Positions 43,812-51,129 of a stretch of 64,000 nt of DNA are shown piece by piece. Numbering within the stretch: the first letter of the stretch is position 1; each line of letters opens with the position of its first letter. The notes beneath the pieces were generated by a model that was not told the origin of the DNA, searched no databases, and saw only the letters and a program-made list of their open reading frames with translations. Source of the DNA: Nocardioides sp. SLBN-35 (GTDB lineage Bacteria; Actinomycetota; Actinomycetes; Propionibacteriales; Nocardioidaceae); NCBI RefSeq assembly GCF_006715725.1, contig NZ_VFNU01000001.1, positions 2,976,001 through 3,040,000 on the forward strand, in the 5' to 3' direction. Position numbers and translations under genes: made by a program.

Positions 43812-44201
43812 TCAGTCCCCGTTGAAGTCCCCGAAGCGGTCGATGACATTGCCCTCGGCATCCTCCACGACCCACTCGCCCGGCCCAGGGTTGAAGTCGT
43901 CTCCGGGCAACTCGCGTGCCTCGGAGGGTTGCCAGTCGTAGGTGCCGTCGTAGACCAAGTAGCGAGCCGTGTCAGGCGTGGCGAGGACCTTTTCCCTGAA
44001 TGGCGTGGCGCGAGGGTCGCCGGTCCCGTAGATGGTGCTGATGTAGTCGTCCCACTCGGCTGAGGTCACCACGACCTCGACGGTGCGGGTCACGCCCTGT
44101 GCGGTCCTGAAGGTGACCTCGATGCCACCGGGCACCTCCCGTGCGCTCGCCCATTCGTTCACGTACTCGAAGAGGCGCTCCCAGAGTCGGTCGAACTTCA
44201 T
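43812..44201 (-). CDS. Unknown small protein
   Basis: A 129-residue protein with no recognised family. The N-terminal half is amphipathic (MKFDRLWERLFEYVNEWASA) and followed by beta strands (GGIEVTFRTAQGVTRTVEVV); it ends acidic (WVVEDAEGNVIDRFGDFNGD). The composition resembles small cytoplasmic immunity or modulator proteins, but that is speculation. The start is uncertain: ATG 44201 is chosen and ATG 44219 or 44228 are possible, none with a good ribosome site. It lies between repeat copies A and B. Confidence 0.55.
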   Translation of the reverse strand: MKFDRLWERLFEYVNEWASAREVPGGIEVTFRTAQGVTRTVEVVVTSAEWDDYISTIYGTGDPRATPFREKVLATPDTARYLVYDGTYDWQPSEARELPGDDFNPGPGEWVVEDAEGNVIDRFGDFNGD

Positions 44202-44220
44202 GGAGGAAGCATGGGCCATG

Positions 44221-44384
44221 GCGCGCACATCGGCATGTGCGGACGTTCTGGCGCTGCCTCAGGCCCTCCGTCACTCCCGTTGTTTATCTGGTAGGCACGG
44301 GAGTTGATGAGCCGGGAGTAGCGGGGGCGCTGATGCCCGGATCCACGTCAGGCGTTGTGCGTGGTGGCCAGGAACGGTTCTTCA
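44221..44384. repeat. Island repeat, copy B (longest form)
   Basis: The most complete copy: a left part (44221-44291) shared with copy E, the core (44288-44342) shared with A, C and D, and a right extension (44343-44384) shared with copy C. ACTCCCGT (44273-44280) can pair with ACGGGAGT (44297-44304) or, as ACTCCCG, with CGGGAGT (44313-44319), so two alternative hairpins exist. Confidence 0.85.
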
Positions 44385-44513
44385 GGCGGTCGCTCCAGCG
44401 TGTGTGGGTGTCGTCAGGTTCTCTGGCCGTTGCTCGTCGCGAATCATCATTTGGGACGGTCCTAGTTCTGACGAGCCGTTGACGAAATTCCTCCTCAGGC
44501 GCACCGTCAACAG

Positions 44514-45088
44514 ATGCGGACGAAGCTGATCTGGGCGGTGGGGTTTCCGGCATGTGTCGCGGCGTTGGTCGCGCAGGTGGCCGTGCCAGGGCCGGCACAT
44601 GCTGCGTTGAGCGGAAGCGACCACGCCTTCGTGTCGCCGGGAAGCCAGTACGCGTACTGGGATGCGTCGTTCAGGAACATCCAGCTGATCAGCTCACCAA
44701 CGTCCAGCATGAGCACGACCCGGTGCATGGACGCGATGCTCGACTGGCAGGTGACCTCGGGGCACTACGACGCCCGGGTCATTCGCTCCTGCCAGCAGGC
44801 GGTCAAGAGTCGACCGACCCGGGAGGAAACGGCGTATGGACTGAGCCGAGCGGCTGGGGCGGGGCGACCGTGACCGACATGCAGAAGGGATGGGGCATGC
44901 GGATCTCCGACACATATTCGGGCGGCAACTTCGCGTGGTATGCCAAGGAGGCCTTCGCCGGCACGCTCGGCGTTGAGTACGACGCCCGGCCCCGGACCTG
45001 CATCGACAAGTTCGCACGGGTCAGGACCAAGTACCAAGACGGGCACACCGAGTCATGCGACTCCGATCCACGAGACGCGAACGGGTGA
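44514..45088 (+). pseudogene. Secreted protein gene with a frameshift
   Basis: The ATG at 44514 begins a clear Sec signal peptide (MRTKLIWAVGFPACVAALVA, cleavage after AHA, about residue 30) and a mature part through CMDAMLDWQVTSGHYDARVI and CQQAVK. Near 44805-44815 the sensible reading moves to another frame (STDPGGNGVWTEPSGWGGA ... ending CDSDPRDANG at 45088). The second part carries further cysteines, consistent with one secreted disulfide-containing protein. Either a one-base deletion has inactivated the gene or the sequence contains an error. No family is recognised. The stop overlaps the ATG of the following lipoprotein. Confidence 0.6.
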
Positions 45089-46062
45089 TGGCCATGGACA
45101 CGACCAAGTACCGGTGGGTAGCGGCGTGGGCTGCTGCCATGCTCACGACGACGGTACTCGCGGGATGCGGGACCCAGGTCGCCGACGGCACCAATGCGGA
45201 GGCGAGCAGCAACTACTCAGCTGCTGACGTGCGCGCCGAGGCGCAGCGCGTCTACGAGAGCTTCGCTGGAACCCAGGACCAGCGGGACGCGGCCTATGTG
45301 GTGCAGACCTACACGCGTAACGGGCCGCTGGACGAGTGCCTCGCGCAGCGGGGTTATCCGGAGTGGGACTGGTCGTTGTCGCGACCGTACGCCTCGCCCT
45401 ACGACGCCCTGCGTCCATCGGTATGGTTCGCCGAGCCGGGTGACCGGATCTACTCCGAGAACGAGATCGCCACCCGTCCGTTCGCCGAGGCGGAGAAGGT
45501 GATGAACGCTGACGACCGTTGGCCGACCGGGTTCTCGAAGACGGTCCTGGAGTGTGAGGACAGCATCAAGCCCGCCAGCGACACCGAGGTCGAGAACGCG
45601 TCGCGCCCCGCCGGGTCAGCGAAGCTGATCGAGTCATGGCGTACGGCGCTGACCGAGGCCGGCGAGAAGCTCGGCGGCAGCTTCGATGCGTACTTCGACT
45701 GCATGGCTGCAGCTGATCTGACCGCCCTGAAGGCGAACGGCGCGAGCTACGACGACCTGGCTGCGGTCATGGCCGGCGAGGCCGACAAGGCTGGTCCACC
45801 ACCGGCCGCGGACCAGGACCCGTCGACCTACTCCGATGCCTGGAAGGGTTTCCTCGCAACAGAGGATCAGGTCCTGGCGGCCGACACGGCCTGCCGGAGC
45901 GACGTGTACGACGCGAACATCGGCAAGGTCATGGCGACCATCACGGACTTCAGCGAGAGCCACGCCGACGAGATCGCCGCGGCCCGGAAGGGCTGGGACG
46001 AGATCGTGGCAAAGGCGGCCCAGTTGGGCTACCACGGCCAGGTCGGCCCGCTCGGCAAGTAG
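45088..46062 (+). CDS. Lipoprotein, unknown
   Basis: A 324-residue protein with a lipoprotein signal peptide (YRWVAAWAAAMLTTTVLAGCG, lipobox LAGC with Cys about 28) and a mature helical, acidic domain containing several cysteines (DECLAQRGYPEWDW; VLECEDSI; YFDCMAAADL; ADTACRSDV). It should be anchored on the outside of the membrane. It shares the start/stop overlap (TGATG) with the frameshifted secreted protein, so the two formed one operon. Similar Cys-containing lipoproteins are seen in actinobacteria without a known role. Confidence 0.72.
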   Translation: MAMDTTKYRWVAAWAAAMLTTTVLAGCGTQVADGTNAEASSNYSAADVRAEAQRVYESFAGTQDQRDAAYVVQTYTRNGPLDECLAQRGYPEWDWSLSRPYASPYDALRPSVWFAEPGDRIYSENEIATRPFAEAEKVMNADDRWPTGFSKTVLECEDSIKPASDTEVENASRPAGSAKLIESWRTALTEAGEKLGGSFDAYFDCMAAADLTALKANGASYDDLAAVMAGEADKAGPPPAADQDPSTYSDAWKGFLATEDQVLAADTACRSDVYDANIGKVMATITDFSESHADEIAAARKGWDEIVAKAAQLGYHGQVGPLGK

Positions 46063-46152
46063 CGCCTGAAGCGCTGGGGGACCCGGTACCGCTCTCAGTA
46101 GTGCGATGACGGCGCTGCGCGTGTCTTGAGGGTGCCTATCCCGCGGGGCGTG

Positions 46153-46175
46153 CCGGTCCAGTTCGAATCGACCGG
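46153..46175 (+). terminator. Hairpin between convergent genes
   Basis: CCGGTC (46153-46158) pairs with GACCGG (46170-46175) around an 11-nt loop containing TTCGAA. It lies about 90 bp after the lipoprotein stop and before the convergent toxin gene. No T run follows, so termination is only a possibility. Confidence 0.3.
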
Positions 46176-46241
46176 ACGAGCATGAGCTCCTGGCCGCGGA
46201 CGCGGCCGAAGCGTTGCCTCGACCGCCCTTGGCTCAAGTCG

Positions 46242-46526
46242 TCACTTGTAGATGTCACGGCGGTGGCCGAGAGCGAGGACCAGGACCAGGAGGACGTCGT
46301 CCTGGATCGAGTAGACGACCCGGTAGACGCCGGTGCGCACTCGCCACTCGCCGCCGCCGCCGACGAGCTTCTTCGCGCCAGGCGGTCGCGGCGCGTCGGC
46401 CAGAATCTCGATCGCAGCTTGAACCTGCCTCTGGGCCGGCGGGTCGAGCTTGCGAAGCTGGCGAGCAGCAGCCGGTGTCAGCTCGATCCGGTAGCGCTCC
46501 GTGCGGTCGGCATTATCGGTGCTCAC
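46242..46526 (-). CDS. RelE/ParE-family toxin
   Basis: A 94-residue protein with the RelE/ParE pattern (RYRIELTPAAARQLRKLDPP; QVQAAIEILADAPRPPGAKKL; GGGEWRVRTGVYRVVYSIQD; VLVLALGHRRDIY). The C-terminal HRRDIY is the usual RelE end with catalytic Arg/His/Tyr candidates, suggesting ribosome-dependent mRNA cleavage. The GTG at 46526 overlaps the antitoxin stop (GTGA). Confidence 0.85.
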   Translation of the reverse strand: MSTDNADRTERYRIELTPAAARQLRKLDPPAQRQVQAAIEILADAPRPPGAKKLVGGGGEWRVRTGVYRVVYSIQDDVLLVLVLALGHRRDIYK

Positions 46527-46789
46527 GCGAGACCGAGGTCGGCCTTGACCTGCTCCCACGGGATGGCAGCGGCGCCGGGCTCGTCGAGCTCGGCGCGAGC
46601 AGCCGCGGCGGCTCGAATGTCGGCCAGGTCCTCAGCGGCCTCGAGCAGCTGGTCGAGCTGGTCGGCGTCGACCACGGCGGCGATCCGACGACCACGGCGA
46701 GTCAGGAAGACGGGGTCGTGCTGGATGCGGGCCTCGTCGACGACGTCGGCCAGCCGGGCACGGGCCTCGGTCACGGTCATCTCGCTCAT
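46523..46789 (-). CDS. Phd/YefM-family antitoxin
   Basis: An 88-residue antitoxin: MSEMTVTEARARLADVVDEA and DPVFLTRRGRRIAAVVDADQ are the DNA-binding Phd/YefM N-terminal domain, and the C-terminal part (LDEPGAAAIPWEQVKADLGL) would bind and block the toxin. The order antitoxin-toxin with a 4-bp overlap is standard. It lies just inside repeat copy C. Confidence 0.85.
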   Translation of the reverse strand: MSEMTVTEARARLADVVDEARIQHDPVFLTRRGRRIAAVVDADQLDQLLEAAEDLADIRAAAAARAELDEPGAAAIPWEQVKADLGLA

Positions 46790-46843
46790 GCACCTACGAT
46801 ACGCCGAGTACGCCGAGAAGTACAGATGCGCACAGATGTACAA

Positions 46844-46939
46844 CTGGCAGCACGGGAGTTGATGAGCCGGGAGTAGCGGGGGCGCTAATGCCCGGATCCA
46901 CGTCAGGCGTTGTGCGTGGTGGCTAGGAACGGTTCTTCA
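46844..46939. repeat. Island repeat, copy C (core plus right extension)
   Basis: A ~96-bp copy with the same core and the same right extension as copy B (ending GGAACGGTTCTTCA, with one substitution in GGCTAGG). It lacks one G in the GGCAC segment and has no left part. Its last three bases provide the stop codon of the truncated response regulator on the minus strand. Confidence 0.85.
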
Positions 46940-47335
46940 ACCGGCCTGAGAGTGGTTCTGTTGTGAGCCGAAGCGAGTCTGTCGGTCGGTGAGCGGGTGC
47001 CAGTTCGCGCGGTAGGCGGCGCCGACCGCGGCGAGCTGGGAGGTCGTGCGGAGTTTCGAGAGAATGTTCTTGACCTGGGTGCGCACGGTGGCCTCGGACA
47101 CGACGCGGTCTCGTGCGATGTCGCGGACTTGGGCACCCGTCATCAGCGCAACGAGGGTGTCCAGTTCACGGTTGGTGAGGCGTTCTAGGCGGGCGCGGAT
47201 CTCGTGGATCTCGGCCTGGTCCTGTAGAGCTTCGTTGACGAGCGCCTGGCGCTCGATTGCCGGCATGGCAGGCATACCGTCGCGGACCCGCCGCACCGTG
47301 TCGGTCAGTTCGTCGAGGTTGCAGGACTTCGACAT
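46937..47335 (-). pseudogene. Truncated NarL/LuxR-type response regulator (HTH only)
   Basis: The 132-residue reading contains a complete LuxR-type helix-turn-helix (LTNRELDTLVALMTGAQVRD; VVSEATVRTQVKNILSKLR) preceded by the last helix of a receiver domain (MSKSCNLDELTDTVRRVRDG). In the same frame the receiver-like sequence continues upstream for 17 codons (RWGTCLRHGAKAV) to a TGA at 47389-47387, and the phospho-acceptor part is absent. The gene thus looks truncated at its 5' end, beside a repeat copy. It might still be made as a small DNA-binding protein from ATG 47335. Confidence 0.65.
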
Positions 47336-47696
47336 GACCGCTTTGGCGCCGTGGCGTAGGCACGTGCCCCATCGGGCCCGTTCGCGTCACCCCGACGGCC
47401 GATCGCGGCAGTGTCGCGCGCTGGCAGGTGCCATTGCCACGGCCCGCGACGGTGGGCGATGACTGAGGTCGGCCACAGGCAACACGGGTTGACCTGCAGA
47501 TACGTGGTCAGACTCGAGGAGCGGGAGTGGTCGCACCTCCTTCTACTCCCGTTTTTTAACTGGCAGGCACGGGGGTTGATGGGCCGGGAGTAGCGGGGGC
47601 GCTGATGCCCGGATCGCGGCAGATCCGCGCTCGCTGACGAGCCGACTATGCAGCAGATGCGTGCGCATCCTGAGCCACTTGGACGAGACTGACAGC
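47336..47696. other. Gene-free stretch with repeat copy D
   Basis: About 360 bp. The left part holds the decayed receiver-domain coding remnant up to about 47389. From there to 47540 nothing is recognised, then repeat copy D (47560-47622) follows. Confidence 0.45.
47543..47622. repeat. Island repeat, copy D (core with 9-bp stem)
   Basis: Core copy 47560-47622 with two substitutions (GGGGGTTGATGGG). CTACTCCCG (47543-47551) pairs perfectly with CGGGAGTAG (47585-47593), and a T run lies between them, so a stable cruciform or RNA hairpin is possible. Ends in GCGGCAG like copy A. Confidence 0.85.
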
Positions 47697-47933
47697 GTGA
47701 CCGCGGACGAGGGACGCCCTGAGGGCTACATCGAACCCATCACCGCGTGGTGCGTCGAGTACGTCGACCCAAGAGAGCCCGAAGTCGGCTCGCATCAAGT
47801 CGGCACGTTCACCACCGAGACCGAGGCAGAGAAGCTCCGGCGGCGCTTGGTGGCCGAGGGCTTCTTCGCCGAGTTGCACATCAACCTCATCCCGGTCCAC
47901 ACGAGGGTCGAGGACTGGGAGTGGGACCGCTAG
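47697..47933 (+). CDS. Unknown small acidic protein
   Basis: A 78-residue protein (start GTG 47697; 47661 is a possible earlier GTG). It contains a compact alpha/beta segment (EYVDPREPEVGSHQVGTFTT; AEKLRRRLVAEGFFAELHIN) and ends in acidic EDWEWDR. No family is recognised. It lies between repeat copies D and E, like the other small island genes. Confidence 0.5.
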   Translation: MTADEGRPEGYIEPITAWCVEYVDPREPEVGSHQVGTFTTETEAEKLRRRLVAEGFFAELHINLIPVHTRVEDWEWDR

Positions 47934-47942
47934 GTTCGAAAC

Positions 47943-48013
47943 GCGCGCTCATCGGCATGTGCGGACGTTCTGGCGCTGCCTCAGGCCCTCCGTCACTCCC
48001 GTTGTTTTCTAGC
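47943..48013. repeat. Island repeat, copy E (left part only)
   Basis: A 71-bp near-identical copy of the left part of copy B (44221-44291), with about three substitutions, from GCGCGC through CGGCATGTGCGGACGTTC to ACTCCCGTTGTTT. It stops where the core would begin and is joined directly to the operator-like palindrome of the next gene, marking the right end of the island. Confidence 0.8.
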
Positions 48014-48016
48014 CGA

Positions 48017-48037
48017 TAAGTGACATTATGTCAGTTA
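48017..48037. promoter_or_regulatory. Operator-like palindrome before the VOC gene
   Basis: TAAGTGACAT (48017-48026) and ATGTCAGTTA (48028-48037) are inverted copies with one mismatch around a single T, in an AT-rich spot 46 bp before the ATG at 48083. It suits a small dimeric repressor such as MarR or ArsR; no candidate regulator is adjacent. Confidence 0.5.
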
Positions 48038-48082
48038 GCGAAAATCGGGGTTACGGTGGAGGCGTCAGGAAGGAGGTCTCCC

Positions 48083-48475
48083 ATGACGACTCCTGGCTCC
48101 CCTGCCGCGACCGTCGGCGTCCGCTACCTCGTCGACGACGTGGACGCAGCGATCGCGTTCTACACGACGCACCTGGGCTTCACGCTGAACATGAGCGCCG
48201 CGCCGGCGTTCGCCGACGTGAGCCGCGGGCCGCTGAGGTTGCTGCTGTCCGGCGCCGCCAGCTCGGGCGCTCGTGCGACGCCGGACGACATCGCAGCGGC
48301 CCCGGGTCGCAACCGGATCCATCTCGTCGTCGCTGACATCGAGGACGAGATCGCCCGGCTCGGTGCCGGCGGTGTCGATTTCGTCAGCGGCCTCGTGAGC
48401 GGACCGGGTGGCAGCCAGGTCCTGCTGGCGGATCCCTCGGGCAACCTCGTGGAGCTGTTCCAGCCCAGGACCTGA
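48083..48475 (+). CDS. VOC-superfamily protein
   Basis: A 130-residue glyoxalase/bleomycin-resistance-like protein (VRYLVDDVDAAIAFYTTHLG; NRIHLVVADIEDEIARL; QVLLADPSGNLVELFQPR). His, Glu candidates for metal binding are in IHLVV and LVELF. A strong AGGAGG ribosome site precedes the ATG. The palindrome upstream suggests it is inducible, as for antibiotic-sequestering relatives. Confidence 0.85.
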   Translation: MTTPGSPAATVGVRYLVDDVDAAIAFYTTHLGFTLNMSAAPAFADVSRGPLRLLLSGAASSGARATPDDIAAAPGRNRIHLVVADIEDEIARLGAGGVDFVSGLVSGPGGSQVLLADPSGNLVELFQPRT

Positions 48476-48495
48476 CATAACGCTGCTCGTCCTCG

Positions 48496-49053
48496 CTACT
48501 GACCCACCCGCCCGTCGACACACTCCCGCAGCAGGTCCGCGTGGCCGCAGTGGCGCGCATACTCCTCGATCCGGTGCACCATCAGGTCCCGTACGACGAC
48601 CCGGGAGCGCCCCAGCGTCGTCGACAGGTCCTCGACCGGCGCGAGGACCGCGTCAGTCGCAGCCTGCTCACGACCGAGGTCGGCCCAAGCGGACTCGACG
48701 AGCGAGGATTCGCCCGCGGCACCGAGGAAGTCGCCGTCGGGCTCGCCGTACAGGCCGGGCTCGGGCTCGCCGGTGGTGATCCAGTTGCGCCAGTCGCGCT
48801 CGACCTCGGCGAGGTGGCGGACCAGGCCGAGCAGCGACATGGTCGAGGGCGGCACCGAGCGGGTGGCGAGCTGGGCGGGGTCGAGGCCGTCGCACTTGAG
48901 GCGCAGGGTGAGCCGGTAGCTGCGCAGGTAGTCCTCGAGCGTGGCCCGCTCCCCCTCGGCGCCGGGACCGTCGGACTCCCGCGGGTCGTCGGCGGCGTCG
49001 AGCCACATGTCGGGGTGGACGGTGGCCCGGGTCCAGCGCTCGGGGGTGGTCAC
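48496..49053 (-). CDS. DUF664/DinB-family (mycothiol-transferase-like) protein
   Basis: A 185-residue four-helix-bundle protein. SVPPSTMSLLGLVRHLAEVERDW and VVVRDLMVHRIEEYARHCGHADLLRE carry the three His metal ligands of the DinB/YfiT superfamily and match DUF664. Actinobacterial members are proposed mycothiol-dependent transferases. The GTG at 49053 overlaps the HD gene (GTGA). Confidence 0.8.
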   Translation of the reverse strand: MTTPERWTRATVHPDMWLDAADDPRESDGPGAEGERATLEDYLRSYRLTLRLKCDGLDPAQLATRSVPPSTMSLLGLVRHLAEVERDWRNWITTGEPEPGLYGEPDGDFLGAAGESSLVESAWADLGREQAATDAVLAPVEDLSTTLGRSRVVVRDLMVHRIEEYARHCGHADLLRECVDGRVGQ

Positions 49054-49685
49054 GGGCGGATCCAGCCGCGGCGCACGCCCTCGTCGACGAGCAGCCCGGT
49101 GAGCAAGCCGAGCGAGGTCGAACCGGCCACCACGCCGGCCTCGCGGACGCGGACGAGTGCCTCGGTGGCGCCGGGCATCGCCCAGGTCCCGCCGCCGTTG
49201 AGCCAGTTCAGCAGCATCGGCTCGAGGCGGTCCATCGCCTTGGCGAACCGGGCCTCGGGGGTCGCGGCGGACTCGAACTCGTCCCACAGCGTCCGCATCC
49301 ACGTCGCCTGGTCGGCGGGCAGCAGCCCGAACAACCGCTCGGCCGCGGCGATCTCGCGCTCCTGCTGGTCGTCGGCCGCGCCGGGGACGAACACGGGGCT
49401 GTCCCCCGCGTAGATCTCGACGAGGTCGTGGACGACGACGAGCTTGACCGCGTGCCCGACGTCGATCGGCTCGTCGGCGTACTCGGCCAGCAGGATCACC
49501 ATCAGCGCGAGGTGCCAGGAGTGCTCGGCGTCGTTCTCACGACGGTCGTCGGCCGCTAGTAGCGAGGCCCGCAGGACGGTCTTGAGCTTGTCGGCCTCGG
49601 CGAGGAACCGGAGCTGACCCGCCAGACGATCGGGTACGCCGGCCGGTAGCGGCTGGCGGTCGATGAGGAGTGCGTCGTCGTCCAT
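49050..49685 (-). CDS. HD-domain hydrolase (YfbR/HDDC2-like)
   Basis: A 211-residue HD-superfamily phosphohydrolase. The metal-binding residues are seen in RRENDAEHSWHLALM (H), LVVVHDLVEIYAGD (HD) and ARFAKAMDRLEPMLLNW (D). Relatives are 5'-deoxynucleotidases acting on dNMPs. Translationally coupled to the DUF664 gene and 16 bp after the carboxyltransferase gene. Confidence 0.85.
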   Translation of the reverse strand: MDDDALLIDRQPLPAGVPDRLAGQLRFLAEADKLKTVLRASLLAADDRRENDAEHSWHLALMVILLAEYADEPIDVGHAVKLVVVHDLVEIYAGDSPVFVPGAADDQQEREIAAAERLFGLLPADQATWMRTLWDEFESAATPEARFAKAMDRLEPMLLNWLNGGGTWAMPGATEALVRVREAGVVAGSTSLGLLTGLLVDEGVRRGWIRP

Positions 49686-49701
49686 GCCCCCACCCTGCCA
49701 C

Positions 49702-51129
49702 CTACACCGGCGCCGTCGAGGCCGCGAGCACGCCGCCGCACGCGGCCGCCACGGCGATGGCGAGGTCGGCCGGGGCGTCCTCGTCGAGCTCGGGAACGAG
49801 CACGTCCACCGCGCCCGCTGCGTGCATGTCGACGGCCCGGACGCCCTGCGCCCGCGCCATCTCGGCCGCGTGGTCGACGTCGCCGTGCACGATCACGCTG
49901 GCGCCCTCGGGCGGGAGCGGCGAGAGCCAGGCGCGTTCGGTCGCGACGACGGTCCGGGCGGGGAGCAGCGCGAGGGCTCCTCCCCCGCAGCCCTGGCCGA
50001 GCAGCACGGAGACGGTCGGGACGGTGAGCGTGGTCAGGGTGGCGATGCAGCGGGCGATCTCGCCGGCCATCGCGCCCTCCTCGGCCGCCGGTGACAGCTC
50101 GGCGCCCGGCGTGTCGATCACGGTGACCAGCGGCAGCCGCAGCTCCTCGGCCAGCCGCATCCCGCGTCGCGCCTCCCGCAGCGCCGAGGGCCCCATCGGC
50201 GACTGCTCGGACTGCCGCGACCGGTCCTGGCCGACGACCACGCACGGCTGCCCGTCCAGCCGGGTCAGCGCCACGACGACCGTCGCGTCGCGCTCCCCCT
50301 CGTCGGTGCCGTACAGCCGCACCGTCCCGGAGGCCCCGTGCCGCAACAGGTCGCGTACGCCGACCCGGCCACTCCCGCGCGTCGCGGTGATGCAGTCCCA
50401 GGCGTCGCGCTCGGTCACCTCCCCGGTACGGCCCGGCAGTGCCGGCAGGCCCGGCGGGTCGACGAGGACGCCGAGTGCACGGTCGACGAGCTCCGGGAGC
50501 TGCGGGACCGGTACGACCGCGTCGATGACCCCGTGCGCGGCGAGGTTCTCCGACGTCTGCACGCCGGGCGGGAAGGGCGTACCGGTGAGCGCCTCGTAGA
50601 CCTTCGGGCCGAGGAAGCCCACCAGGGCGCCGGGCTCGGCGACGGTGACGTGCGCGAGCGAGCCCCATGAGGCGAAGACCCCGCCGGTCGTGGGGTGCCT
50701 CAGGTAGGCGAGGTAGGGCAGGCCGGCCGCTCGGTGCTCCATCAGCGCCCGCGAGATCTCGGCCATCTGCAGGAAGGCCGGCGTGCCCTCCTGCATCCGG
50801 GTGCCACCGGACGCGGTGGCGGCGAGCAGCGGCAGGCCCTCGGCGGTCGCGCGGCGTACGGCTGCCACGATCCGTGCCGCGGCCGCCTGCCCGATGGAGC
50901 CCGCGAGGAAGCGGAACTCGTTGACGACGACCGCCACCGGGCGCCCGCGGACCAGGCCGCGGCCGGTCAGCACCGACTCGTCGGTGCCGGCCCTGAGGGC
51001 GGCTGCCTCCAGCTCGGCACGGTACGACGGCTCGATGCCGCTCAGGTCGACCGGCCGGTCCCACGAGGTGAACGTGCCGGCGTCGAGGACGAGGTCGAGC
51101 AGGTCGCGCGCCCCGAGTCGTGCGTTCAC
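49702..51129 (-). CDS. Fused carboxyltransferase (AccD3-like; beta and alpha halves)
   Basis: A 475-residue protein of the biotin-dependent acyl-CoA carboxyltransferase superfamily with both crotonase-fold halves: the N-terminal half (VVNEFRFLAGSIGQAAAARI; ATASGGTRMQEGTPAFLQM) and the C-terminal half (DTPGAELSPAAEEGAMAGEI; VLLGQGCGGGALALLPA). The order and size resemble mycobacterial AccD3-type proteins. No biotin carrier or carboxylase gene is nearby. Next to a dicarboxylate carrier and a CoA-transferase it could act in the decarboxylating direction, as malonate decarboxylase beta/gamma subunits do. Direction and substrate are inferred. Confidence 0.78.
   Translation of the reverse strand: MNARLGARDLLDLVLDAGTFTSWDRPVDLSGIEPSYRAELEAAALRAGTDESVLTGRGLVRGRPVAVVVNEFRFLAGSIGQAAAARIVAAVRRATAEGLPLLAATASGGTRMQEGTPAFLQMAEISRALMEHRAAGLPYLAYLRHPTTGGVFASWGSLAHVTVAEPGALVGFLGPKVYEALTGTPFPPGVQTSENLAAHGVIDAVVPVPQLPELVDRALGVLVDPPGLPALPGRTGEVTERDAWDCITATRGSGRVGVRDLLRHGASGTVRLYGTDEGERDATVVVALTRLDGQPCVVVGQDRSRQSEQSPMGPSALREARRGMRLAEELRLPLVTVIDTPGAELSPAAEEGAMAGEIARCIATLTTLTVPTVSVLLGQGCGGGALALLPARTVVATERAWLSPLPPEGASVIVHGDVDHAAEMARAQGVRAVDMHAAGAVDVLVPELDEDAPADLAIAVAAACGGVLAASTAPV

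Noticed and set aside
46150..46180. tRNA-like T-arm (GTTCGAATC) near the lipoprotein gene
   Set aside because: The flanking bases do not form a proper five-pair T stem and no acceptor, D or anticodon arm is present. Treated as a simple hairpin.
34343..47514. A 13-base match (ACGTGGTCAGACT) between the IS flank at 34343 and the island at 47502
   Set aside because: Too short and isolated to claim common origin; no extended similarity was seen around the two copies.
43728..48013. Integron cassette array with attC sites
   Set aside because: The repeats do not show the conserved RYYYAAC/GTTRRRY ends in the right places, the genes face both directions, and no IntI-type integrase is in the window. 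The cassette-like character is reported instead as an unknown repeat family.
43728..48013. CRISPR array made of the island repeats
   Set aside because: Spacing is irregular (0.5-2.6 kb), the repeats are long and mosaic, and genes rather than short spacers lie between them.
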